Shown: positions 24,311 through 31,963 of the stretch, one piece after another | Layout of the letters: every line of letters starts with the position of its first letter | Position numbering within the stretch: position 1 is the first letter of the stretch | NCBI GenBank assembly: GCA_003242955.1 | Contig: QJPH01000438.1 | Location: 1 to 38,734, forward strand | DNA length: 38,734 nt | Source: Candidatus Methylumidiphilus alinenensis | Lineage (GTDB): Bacteria; Pseudomonadota; Gammaproteobacteria; Methylococcales; Methylococcaceae | Direction of reading: 5' to 3' | Made by a program: the position numbers and the translations under genes | Notes under the pieces: generated by a model | Database searches by the model: none | What the model was told of the DNA's origin: nothing | Seen by the model: only the letters and a program-made list of their open reading frames with translations

Positions 24311-26392
24311 TCAATCCCTCACCCAATCCTCCACCAAACGGCTGGGTTCACGGGGCGATTCCGTGCTTGGAGGGTGCGGCCTACCAGTTAATATATTGAA
24401 AATAACCCGCATCGTATCGAGCGCCAGCACCCAAGTCACGGTCAGAAACAACAGGGTCAGGCCGGCATCCAGATAATCGTTGAAGATAAGCTGCGGGGCA
24501 GAAGCAGCTTGGATAGCCGAAAGCTTGCCATCCAATAGTCTGCCGGACAAATCAGCGGCATGGGTCAAAAAGCCGACTCTTACCTCAGGGCTGAAAAGCT
24601 TTTCCAATGCTGCCGTACTGGTGATGATGAGTAGCCAAGCCAAGGGTCCGCCGGTCACCCAAAAGTAACGGGACTTGCCAGTTTTCACCAGAATGGTCGT
24701 CGCCACGCACAAGGCAATCGTCGACAGCATCTGGTTGGCGATGCCAAACAAGGGCCAAAGACTGTTAATGCCGCCCAAGGGATCAATCGTTCCCATGTAG
24801 AGAAAATAACCCCATGCAGCCACCACCAAGCCCGAACTCAACAACACCCCTGGAAACCAGCTTGTCCGTCCCAACGCCGGAACAAAATTACCCATCAAGT
24901 CTTGCAGCATGAAACGGGCAACCCGGGTGCCGGCATCCAGTGTCGTCAAAATAAACAGTGCCTCGAACATGATCGCAAAGTGATACCACAGCGACAACAA
25001 GCTTTCGCCAAATGCGCTGGCAAACAGGCTAGCCATGCCCACGGCCAAAGACGGTGCGCCGCCAGTACGGGCAAATAGAGTTTCCTCGCCCATGGCATGG
25101 GCCAATTCGCTCATCTGCCCCACCGTCACGGGAAACCCCCAGGCACTGATTTTCGCCACGGCATCCACCGCCTCTTTTCCAACGACCCCCGCCGGACTGT
25201 TGATGGCAAAAAATACCCCCGGCTCCAGCACCGTCGCCGCCACCATCGCCATGATGGCGACAAAGGACTCCATTATCATCGCCCCGTAACCGATAAAACG
25301 TGCGTCAGCCTCGTTAGTCAACAATTTGGGCGTAGTCCCCGAAGCAATCAGGGAATGGAAGCCGGAAATGGCCCCGCAAGCAATCGTTATGAACACAAAG
25401 GGAAACAGCTTGCCGCCGAAAATCGGGCCGGTTCCGTCAATAAAGCGGGTCAGCGCGGGCATTTTTATATCGGGGTGCAACAACAAAACCGCGACGGCCA
25501 AAGCGGTGATCGTGCCTAGCTTGACGAAAGTGGACAGATAATCTCTAGGTGCCAGCAACAGCCACACCGGCAACACGGCAGCGGCAAAGCCATAGGCTAT
25601 GATCATCAGTGCCAGCGACGGTCCGTCAAAATCGAACCAGCCGCGCAAACTCGCATCGGCATCAATCCAACCGCCACCCGTCACCGCCAATAACAACAGG
25701 CTCACGCCGAGGGCGGTTGCCTCCAACACCCGTCCAGGGCGGATATTACGCATGTACAGCCCGACGATCACCGCAATGGGAATGGTCGCCGCCACTGTGG
25801 ACGTGGCCCATGGACTATGTTTCATCGCGTTGACCACCACCAGCCCAAGCACGGCAATCAGGATTATCATGATTGCCATCACCCCCAATAAGGCCGCCGA
25901 ACCGCCGATTGGACCCAGTTCATCCCGCGCCATCTGGCCCAAGGAACGCCCGTCGCGACGGATGGAAAAGAACAAAATCGTGAAATCCTGCACACAACCA
26001 CCCAACACCGCGCCGAAGAGTATCCACAAAGTGCCCGGCAGATAGCCAAATTGCGCCGCCAGTGTCGGGCCTATCAACGGGCCTGGCCCGGCGATGGCTG
26101 CAAAATGATGACCAAAAACCACCCACTTGTTGGTCGGCACGAAATCCCGCCCATCGTTGAAACGCACCGCAGGCGTCGCCCGCGTAGCATCCAGCACCAA
26201 CACTTTGGCAGCTAAAAAGGCACTGTAGAAGCGGTAGCCTAGGCTGTAGACGCAAACCGCCGCGATGACGAACCAGAAGCTGTTGATGGTCTCGCCCCGG
26301 TGCAAGGCAATTGCGCCAATGGCGGTGGCTCCAATCAGGGCCACGGACAGCCAGATGAGGTGAATTTTGAAGTCAGGTTTTGTTGTATGCAT
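24311..26392 (-). CDS. cstA: CstA-family carbon starvation protein (pyruvate/peptide carrier)
   Basis: This 693-aa multi-pass inner-membrane transporter is close in size to Escherichia coli CstA (701 aa). Family blocks include LHRGETINSFWFVIAAVCVYSLGYRFY, TPAVRFNDGRDFVPTNKWVVFGHHFAAIAGPGPLIGP, QFGYLPGTLWILFGAVLGGCVQDF, FFSIRRDGRSLG, and ISGFHSLIASGTTPKLLTNEADARFIGYGAM. CstA and its relative BtsT import pyruvate, with older evidence for peptides. I chose the ATG at 26392 because it aligns with the E. coli start; two further in-frame starts lie upstream (26425 and 26476). A LytS/LytTR system of the kind that regulates btsT lies 10 kb away. Confidence 0.9.
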   Translation of the reverse strand: MHTTKPDFKIHLIWLSVALIGATAIGAIALHRGETINSFWFVIAAVCVYSLGYRFYSAFLAAKVLVLDATRATPAVRFNDGRDFVPTNKWVVFGHHFAAIAGPGPLIGPTLAAQFGYLPGTLWILFGAVLGGCVQDFTILFFSIRRDGRSLGQMARDELGPIGGSAALLGVMAIMIILIAVLGLVVVNAMKHSPWATSTVAATIPIAVIVGLYMRNIRPGRVLEATALGVSLLLLAVTGGGWIDADASLRGWFDFDGPSLALMIIAYGFAAAVLPVWLLLAPRDYLSTFVKLGTITALAVAVLLLHPDIKMPALTRFIDGTGPIFGGKLFPFVFITIACGAISGFHSLIASGTTPKLLTNEADARFIGYGAMIMESFVAIMAMVAATVLEPGVFFAINSPAGVVGKEAVDAVAKISAWGFPVTVGQMSELAHAMGEETLFARTGGAPSLAVGMASLFASAFGESLLSLWYHFAIMFEALFILTTLDAGTRVARFMLQDLMGNFVPALGRTSWFPGVLLSSGLVVAAWGYFLYMGTIDPLGGINSLWPLFGIANQMLSTIALCVATTILVKTGKSRYFWVTGGPLAWLLIITSTAALEKLFSPEVRVGFLTHAADLSGRLLDGKLSAIQAASAPQLIFNDYLDAGLTLLFLTVTWVLALDTMRVIFNILTGRPHPPSTESPREPSRLVEDWVRD

Positions 26393-26506
26393 TGAGAAAT
26401 TCTCGAAGTTGAACTCAGCGGTCATCCAGCCAGTTTTAGGTTTAATGGGCTTTCGCAACCTTAACCCTACACTCATCCTTGCAATAAATTTAATCGTTAG
26501 CTACTC

Positions 26507-27811
26507 TCACTTGGAGGACTCACATTTCTTGATAGGTTCGAATTTTCTTTTTTGAGGGAACGCTTTGTAGCTTGTATAAATTTCCATGCCGAGTTTATCT
26601 GTCATTTTTGTATGTACTTCGTTATTTATAACATCTGTTGACGCTCTCCTTAAATCTTCGATTACAAGCTGTGGAAAACGTCTAAATTGGATTACATTTT
26701 CTTCCATATCATCGCGAGCTTCTTGATTTTTAGTCTCAAAATCATAGGAGATTTCAAGACTGTACTTTCTAATGATATTTTTTATAAGCTGTTGTAAATG
26801 TGGGGATAATTCTTCATACGCATTTTTGTTTATCACCAGTTCAAACATTGTGTTTGGCTCTTGCCATCCTTGTTCATAATAATAATGTTCTCTGGGTTTA
26901 ACTCCATCAAGATGAAGGTGATGATCATGAAAAGGACCTATCCACTCTACAGCATAATTTGGTCCACTTTCAAGATAACTTTTTATAGCATCTATCGAAA
27001 CTTCATTTTGATTTACTCCAAACTTTCGAAGAACTAGTCCACCAAGATAAGGGATTCTCATACTTAATTCTTTGAAGTCGCTGGTCTTGTTTATTTCTCT
27101 TGGAAACCATCCACCCATTTGTGGACCAGAGTGACCGCATGGAAAGGGGATTAGACCTTTTTTTGCATAAAGTTCTTTCCATAGTCTATAACCTTCAGCA
27201 TCTTCATCGTTTCCATCTTTATCCTTACTAGTTCCAGTCCACGCCTCCATTTCAGAACGGTCCATACCGAATGGCACTGCAGCAAAAAATGTAGCAGCAG
27301 GTATATCATTGTGCCAATAGTAAGCTGCTGAATGTAACATTTGTATCTTTTTTTCGCTTACAGCTTTTAACATATTCTTCTGGTCAATGCCCATTTTTTT
27401 TAGTTCTTCATGCTCATCAGCTGATAAAACCTTTATTTTAAGCTGTTGATTAGATGCATCTTGAATCTCTTTAGCCATTTCTATTATTCTTGTTTGCAGA
27501 ATTGGAAAATCACTACCCCATGTTGTTCCTAAGGTCCAATTATACTGTGATTTACCTTTAACTGCACCTACATTATAAAAAAAGCTCATAAGTGCCATTA
27601 ATAATGATACACCAAAAAGATATTTCCAAGTATTTAATAACTTGTTGGGAATCCAAGAAGGTGCGAGTTTACTGACTACAAAAATCAATAAACCAATACC
27701 AATAGATATATAGGAAACCCATGAACCCACTGTAATTATATCTGCTGCATAGCCAAGGCAGTAAGGTGCACGTTCACAAAAACTAAGAATGGACAAGAAA
27801 TAGTTCTGCAT
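26507..27811 (-). CDS. Orphan TRAP DctP-like binding protein with N-terminal membrane anchor
   Basis: This 434-aa protein has two hydrophobic segments (about 28-48 and 62-80) and then a DctP/TakP-type solute-binding domain starting at YNWTLGTTWGSDFPILQTRI. Family-like stretches are YWHNDIPAATFFAAVPFGMD, KKGLIPFPCGHSGPQMGGWF, RIPYLGGLVLRKFG, and NYAVEWIGPFHDH, with tail residues that usually form the spine helix. Normal DctP proteins have a cleaved signal peptide; this one has a membrane hairpin instead, and no DctQ/DctM genes are near. The gene is clearly AT-rich compared with its neighbours, which suggests horizontal transfer. GGAG lies 11 bases before the ATG. It could be a membrane-tethered sensor of organic acids. 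Confidence 0.8.
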   Translation of the reverse strand: MQNYFLSILSFCERAPYCLGYAADIITVGSWVSYISIGIGLLIFVVSKLAPSWIPNKLLNTWKYLFGVSLLMALMSFFYNVGAVKGKSQYNWTLGTTWGSDFPILQTRIIEMAKEIQDASNQQLKIKVLSADEHEELKKMGIDQKNMLKAVSEKKIQMLHSAAYYWHNDIPAATFFAAVPFGMDRSEMEAWTGTSKDKDGNDEDAEGYRLWKELYAKKGLIPFPCGHSGPQMGGWFPREINKTSDFKELSMRIPYLGGLVLRKFGVNQNEVSIDAIKSYLESGPNYAVEWIGPFHDHHLHLDGVKPREHYYYEQGWQEPNTMFELVINKNAYEELSPHLQQLIKNIIRKYSLEISYDFETKNQEARDDMEENVIQFRRFPQLVIEDLRRASTDVINNEVHTKMTDKLGMEIYTSYKAFPQKRKFEPIKKCESSK

Positions 27812-27920
27812 GACAATTTCTCCGAATGGATATGTAACAAACTAATCATTATTTCGCTGGCGGGATGAAAAAATCTGTAAATCTTCCTAAGTAAGTTACT
27901 GACTATACCTTTCTCTGTGG

Positions 27921-28190
27921 CTAAGGCGAATGCGACCTAAGCCATTCCTTCAAGGCATCATCCACCCGCATTTGCCAGCCATTTCCCGTGGCGCGGAATC
28001 GTTCCACGACTTCGCGGGACAAACGGAGGGTTACGCTCTCCGTAGCCGGAGGGGATTGCGATGCCATGCCTAGCTTTTGCAATAATGAGGGTGGCAGTAT
28101 TTCGGTAGCCGGACGGAAATGCGCGAAGTCATCTTCGTTAAGCTCGCGGACTTCCCCTTCCTCATCAGTTAAAGGTAAGCGGTTTGCCAT
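27921..28190 (-). CDS. brnA: BrnA-like antitoxin
   Basis: This 89-aa protein is the probable antitoxin of a BrnT/BrnA type II pair. The C-terminal half, ESVTLRLSREVVERFRATGNGWQMRVDDALKEWLRSH, is a ribbon-helix-helix DNA-binding domain of the kind that autorepresses the operon. The N-terminal part, with DDFAHFRPATEILPPSLLQKLG, is the usual toxin-binding region. The gene overlaps the toxin gene by 26 bases, normal for this family. I chose ATG 28190; the frame extends upstream through the toxin gene only as a shadow. Confidence 0.88.
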   Translation of the reverse strand: MANRLPLTDEEGEVRELNEDDFAHFRPATEILPPSLLQKLGMASQSPPATESVTLRLSREVVERFRATGNGWQMRVDDALKEWLRSHSP

Positions 28191-28443
28191 ATTTTCGACT
28201 CTCCCGAGAATTAGCTTTGCGGAAACTGATAACACGGATGCCTTGTGCCGTTTCCGTAAAGCACAGGATATGAAGACGACCGTCGAGATACCCTGCCGCG
28301 ACATATCGAGTCTCGCCATAGTCCCGGCGGTTATCCACATCAACGGTAGCGGTATGGAAGTCAAACTCTGCCGCCCGATCAAATGAAAGTTGACGTTCGC
28401 GGATATTTTTTTCATTCTTGTTGAGGTTGTAGCTGATTTCCAT
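28165..28443 (-). CDS. brnT: BrnT-like ribonuclease toxin
   Basis: This 92-aa protein matches the BrnT family: MEISYNLNKNEKNIRERQLSFDRAAEF at the start, DNRRDYGETRYVAAGYLDGRLHILCFTE in the middle, and the catalytic-region motif IRVISFRKANSRESRKY. BrnT toxins are small RelE-fold ribonucleases that inhibit translation and are neutralised by BrnA. A good sigma-70 promoter ends only 7 bases before the ATG, so the mRNA may be leaderless or nearly so. It follows the DctA-like gene by 61 bp on the same strand. Confidence 0.9.
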   Translation of the reverse strand: MEISYNLNKNEKNIRERQLSFDRAAEFDFHTATVDVDNRRDYGETRYVAAGYLDGRLHILCFTETAQGIRVISFRKANSRESRKYGKPLTFN

Positions 28444-28450
28444 CCTTTCA

Positions 28451-28479
28451 ATAGTACTGGAAACACCAAAGTGCTTCAA
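28451..28479 (-). promoter_or_regulatory. Sigma-70 promoter for brnTA
   Basis: On the minus strand, TTGAAG (28474-28479) and TACTAT (28451-28456) are separated by exactly 17 bases. The expected start of transcription, 6-7 bases after the -10, falls at or beside the brnT ATG (28441-28443). Confidence 0.6.
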
Positions 28480-28504
28480 CTGGAGGCTTCCCAAGGATGC
28501 ACAC

Positions 28505-29833
28505 TTACTCCTCCTCCATCGCCGCTTGTGCCAAAGCCACATCGCCATGGGCCAATTCGTATTCGATTTCGGCCGGCGTACCGAAAAGCCGCGCCCTGGC
28601 TTCGTCGAATTCGCCCTCCCAACGGGCAACCACGACGGTGGCCAAGCAGTTTCCCAGCACGTTCACCGAGGTCCGGGCCATGTCCATCACTTCATCAACG
28701 GCAAAAATCACTGCCACGCCTTCCACCGGAAGCCCAAACGAATGCAGCGCGGCGAACAGGACCACCAACGAGGCGCGTGGCACCGCAGCAATGCCTTTAG
28801 AGGTAATCAACAAGGTCAACATTAAAGTGATTTGTTGGCCTAGGCCAAAATGCACCCCGCCTACCGATTCCGCCGCCTGCGCGACAAACACCGAGGCCAC
28901 CGCCAAATACAAGGTGCTGCCGTCGAGATTGAAGCTATAGCCAGTCGGCAAGACAAAACCGACGATAGGCTTAGGCACGCCAAAACGCTCCATGACCTCC
29001 ATGGCTTTCGGCAACGCCGACTCGCTGCTAGTCGTCACAAAGGCTAGGATGAACGGCTCTTTCACCGCTGCTATAAACTGCTTGATGGGGAGTTTAATCA
29101 AATAAGCAACCGCACCGAACACTAGGACGATAAATAACACGAGGGCCAAGTATAAAGTGCCAATCAACATCCCCAGATTGGCCAACACCCCCACCCCCAT
29201 CTTGCTGATCGTCACCGCCATCGCCGCACCAACGCCGAAAGGCGCAAAATGCATCACATAACTGGTAAACCGGAACATGACCTGGGCTAAGGATTCGCAA
29301 AAAACGAGTATCGGCTTGCCTTTCTCGCCGATGGCGGAAACCGCAAAAGCGAACATCACCGAGAACACGACGATCTGCAACACATCGTTCTGCACCATCG
29401 CCTCGACGATATTGGCCGGAAACGCATGGACGATGGTTTCGGGGAGAGTCATCGGATGATGTTCGCTCACCGAAGCCAAATTTAAGGCATCGCCTTTTAA
29501 TGGAACGCCGTAACCGGGTCCGATGAGGTTGACCACCGCCAACCCGATCACCAATGCCAGTGCCGTGACAACCTCGAAATAAATCAGCGCCTTGATTCCC
29601 ATGCGTCCGACCTTGGAATGGTCGCCGCCACCGGCAATACCCGACACAATGCTGGCGAAAATCAACGGCGCGATGATGGATTTAACCATATTCAGGAAAA
29701 TCGAACGGAGAAACTCCGTCTTGACCGCCCATTCAGGGACTAGCCAGCCAAGCAGGACCCCGACGGCAAGCCCCAAGAAAATTTGCTTGGCTAGGGACAG
29801 ATGCCACCATGTTTTGGAAGTTGATACACTCAT
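28505..29833 (-). CDS. DctA/GltP-type dicarboxylate or amino acid:cation symporter
   Basis: This 442-aa inner-membrane carrier belongs to the DAACS (SDF) family. It shows LGWLVPEWAVKTEFLRSIFLNMVKSIIAPLIFASIVSGIAG near the start, the serine-rich reentrant loop as TTSSESALPKAMEVMERFGVP, GFVLPTGYSFNLDGSTLYLAVASVFVAQA, and the second hairpin ITSKGIAAVPRASLVVLFAAL. It probably imports C4-dicarboxylates or acidic amino acids with sodium or protons. GAGGT lies 8 bases before the ATG. It starts 13 bases after the TAXI-type binding protein gene ends, so the two are co-transcribed. DctA-type carriers do not normally need a binding protein. Confidence 0.93.
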   Translation of the reverse strand: MSVSTSKTWWHLSLAKQIFLGLAVGVLLGWLVPEWAVKTEFLRSIFLNMVKSIIAPLIFASIVSGIAGGGDHSKVGRMGIKALIYFEVVTALALVIGLAVVNLIGPGYGVPLKGDALNLASVSEHHPMTLPETIVHAFPANIVEAMVQNDVLQIVVFSVMFAFAVSAIGEKGKPILVFCESLAQVMFRFTSYVMHFAPFGVGAAMAVTISKMGVGVLANLGMLIGTLYLALVLFIVLVFGAVAYLIKLPIKQFIAAVKEPFILAFVTTSSESALPKAMEVMERFGVPKPIVGFVLPTGYSFNLDGSTLYLAVASVFVAQAAESVGGVHFGLGQQITLMLTLLITSKGIAAVPRASLVVLFAALHSFGLPVEGVAVIFAVDEVMDMARTSVNVLGNCLATVVVARWEGEFDEARARLFGTPAEIEYELAHGDVALAQAAMEEE

Positions 29834-29846
29834 AAAGATACCTCAC

Positions 29847-30851
29847 TTATTGCGACTTACCGCGTTTGGGTAGGTTATCGACAACGGGAACTGGTTTCAC
29901 CGAACCTTTGGCTTCATATCTAGGCCATGCAAGGTCATCAATATTTTCAACTTCATTCCACGAGGCGTGGGCACCCCTGCGTTCTTTGATGTCGGCGAGG
30001 TTGGCGCGGAGGCATTCTCTAAAAGCGACAAGTTGCTGCTCTCGCTTGCCTGTATAGTTACGGACGAATATCTCATTTTTAGCCGCGATGGTATTGAGTC
30101 CAATAACCCCTAATTTTTGGTAGGTCAATTTGCTTGCAAAGTAGGGTTGTCCAAGGGCTTGGGCATCAGCCGGGTCAACATTAGCCAAGGTAAAGGAATT
30201 CCGGTCTAAAGTTGAAACCCAGGAAAGCGGCTTTGCACCCATGGCAATTAAAGCAAAGACATTGCCATCTCTGACGGCGGCGAGAGCCTCTTCTTTGTTC
30301 TCAAATTCCACGATATCAAGCCCCAGCTTGAGCCTTTCGTCAACCATGCGGGCCGAAATAACCCCGCTCGCCCAAGCCGCAACCTTACGCCCCTTGAGAT
30401 CGCGTAGGGTTTTTATAATGGTTCTTTCATCTTGGGTTTTACCTATGCCCAAATTTCCAGTTTTACCTTTGGTCACCACCAAACCGTTAGACGCCACGAT
30501 GATATGCATCGCTTGCCAGTTAAGGGAGACAAGCGACAGCAGTTTTCCCACACCCGGATCGCTGCGTTTCATGAACTCAGCGACATCAATGGGGACTAAG
30601 CCAGCATCGACTTCGTTGTTGACCAGTAGCAAGGTATTGTCATAACCCCCGGTAGTTTTTTGATACTCGCATATCATCGGGCAGCTTGCAATGATATCTT
30701 TAGCCACCTTGGAGTAACTTGTATCCGGGGTGCCCGTGGCGAGGAGTATCTGGTCTTCAGTGCAGGCTTGCCCCGCTGCCGTATCTTGGGCATCGGCCAT
30801 GCCAGACAGTGCTATTACAGAGTAAAATATAGCAAAATAAATGGCTTTCAT
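29847..30851 (-). CDS. TAXI-type periplasmic solute-binding protein
   Basis: This 334-aa protein has a signal peptide (residues 1-21, ending SGMADA) and a TRAP-associated extracytoplasmic binding domain: ILLATGTPDTSYSKVAKDIIAS, TGGYDNTLLLVNNEVDAGLVPIDVAEFM, DLKGRKVAAWASGVISARMVDERLKLG and VRDGNVFALIAMGAKPLSWVSTLD. No TAXI/TRAP permease is near; its partner by position is the DctA-like symporter. AGAGGAT lies 8 bases before the ATG. It could feed the symporter or act as a ligand sensor. It is part of a tight four-gene set starting at 31813. Confidence 0.85.
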   Translation of the reverse strand: MKAIYFAIFYSVIALSGMADAQDTAAGQACTEDQILLATGTPDTSYSKVAKDIIASCPMICEYQKTTGGYDNTLLLVNNEVDAGLVPIDVAEFMKRSDPGVGKLLSLVSLNWQAMHIIVASNGLVVTKGKTGNLGIGKTQDERTIIKTLRDLKGRKVAAWASGVISARMVDERLKLGLDIVEFENKEEALAAVRDGNVFALIAMGAKPLSWVSTLDRNSFTLANVDPADAQALGQPYFASKLTYQKLGVIGLNTIAAKNEIFVRNYTGKREQQLVAFRECLRANLADIKERRGAHASWNEVENIDDLAWPRYEAKGSVKPVPVVDNLPKRGKSQ

Positions 30852-30871
30852 GTGCTTATCCTCTTAACTAT

Positions 30872-31015
30872 CTACTTGTTGAAAAATAGCTTATGCCCGA
30901 TGTTTTTGACTTCAGGTTCAGGTGGTTCTTGATTGGCAAGGTACTCCAAGAAAAGCACTGCCAAAACAATCAGTGTGCCAATCATTCCGAAAAGTCGCAG
31001 TCTGTTCCAAAACAT
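30872..31015 (-). CDS. 47-aa single-pass membrane peptide
   Basis: A small frame encodes MFWNRLRLFGMIGTLIVLAV, one membrane helix, followed by EYLANQEPPEPEVKNIGHKLFF. AAAGG lies 12 bases before the ATG. It sits between the coiled-coil membrane protein gene (27-base gap) and the TAXI gene (20-base gap) on the same strand, so it is likely real. It could be a small regulator or linker of the transport complex; that is inference from context. Confidence 0.65.
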   Translation of the reverse strand: MFWNRLRLFGMIGTLIVLAVLFLEYLANQEPPEPEVKNIGHKLFFNK

Positions 31016-31042
31016 AGTCTTATAACCTTTGGTTGTGGAGTT

Positions 31043-31813
31043 TTAATTACCATCGTTTTCTGCCATTCGTTCATCGTCAGCCAATTCAAATGGTTTATTC
31101 TTTTGTTCATGACTTTCTTCGAATTCAAGCGATGTGAATGCCTCGTCAAATGCAGCCTCAACCGATCTAAAGGCTTCATCAGTCAATATGTCTTGCTGCA
31201 AACTCTCCTTGCCGGTCTTACTCATGCTCCGCAGAATTTCCTGGCCTGCTTGTGCAAAGCCATGCTCAAATATTTTCTGCTCGACGGCTGACTTGAATTC
31301 ATCCAAGGTCTTTTCAGCCTGCATCAGCTTGCCTTTTTGCTTTTGGTAATAGGTTTTCATCGCATCAAGGGATTTCCTCATTTCGCTTAGGTCGTGGCCG
31401 GGATACGACTTGGCTCGATCATCAATCACTCGTTCAAGGCTTTTAATCTTTGATGCAATTTTGAGTAATGCACTTTTCAACTGGTTTAACTGTTCATTTC
31501 TGCGTATCAATTGATTTTGCATTTGTTCAATAGGGTTTTTGCCTGCTTCCGCTTTGCGTATTCGTAAGATTTCGTTTTCCAGCTTCTGGCCGAGGTAAGG
31601 CAACAGGGTGGATAGCCCTATGCCAAGTCCTCCGATGATTGCGATACCGGCAAGTCCAAGGCTTGTCAAAAACGCATACCATATAGCCGGCAAAACGATG
31701 GCAAGCCCGACAATGCCTATTACAATACTGGCAAGGCGAGTTTTGTTTGCAATCACACCAGATTCATATAATTTAATCAAAGGCGTTTTTTTGTTATTAT
31801 TATCGTTCTCCAT
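31043..31813 (-). CDS. Membrane-anchored coiled-coil protein, first gene of the TAXI-DctA operon
   Basis: This 256-aa protein has two adjacent membrane helices (about residues 27-49 and 52-72, with a Gly-rich second helix, GLAGIAIIGGLGIGLSTLLPYLG). A long heptad-patterned region (about 85-175) carries QMQNQLIRRNEQLNQLKSALLK and YYQKQKGKLMQAEKTLDEFKSAVEQK. The tail is acidic and polar. The C-terminal part would lie in the cytoplasm. I do not recognise the family. AGGTG is just before the ATG. Its position suggests a scaffold or regulator of the transport genes downstream. Confidence 0.75.
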   Translation of the reverse strand: MENDNNNKKTPLIKLYESGVIANKTRLASIVIGIVGLAIVLPAIWYAFLTSLGLAGIAIIGGLGIGLSTLLPYLGQKLENEILRIRKAEAGKNPIEQMQNQLIRRNEQLNQLKSALLKIASKIKSLERVIDDRAKSYPGHDLSEMRKSLDAMKTYYQKQKGKLMQAEKTLDEFKSAVEQKIFEHGFAQAGQEILRSMSKTGKESLQQDILTDEAFRSVEAAFDEAFTSLEFEESHEQKNKPFELADDERMAENDGN

Positions 31814-31887
31814 ACATCACCTATTTTTCTATACATCTGAACGTTTTATATACTTGTTGCCAGTATCGCCAATCTCCGTCACTTTTG

Positions 31888-31961
31888 CACGGGGGCGACG
31901 GTGAATGGCAGAAAATCCCCGGTGAAATGCAGTTTTTGCCGGGTCAGTGCAGCGTGGACAA
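31888..31961. repeat. Degenerate repeat (family G), copy 1
   Basis: GGTGAAATGCAGTTTTTGCC and GTGCAGCGTGGACAA here match GGTGAAATGCGGCTTTCGCC and ATGCAGCGTGGACCG at 36338-36380, with a similar GCGACGGTGAA or GCGGCGAAA prefix. About 70 bp are shared in the same direction. It lies between the aspartic protease gene and the coiled-coil gene. Confidence 0.5.
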
Positions 31962-31963
31962 GT

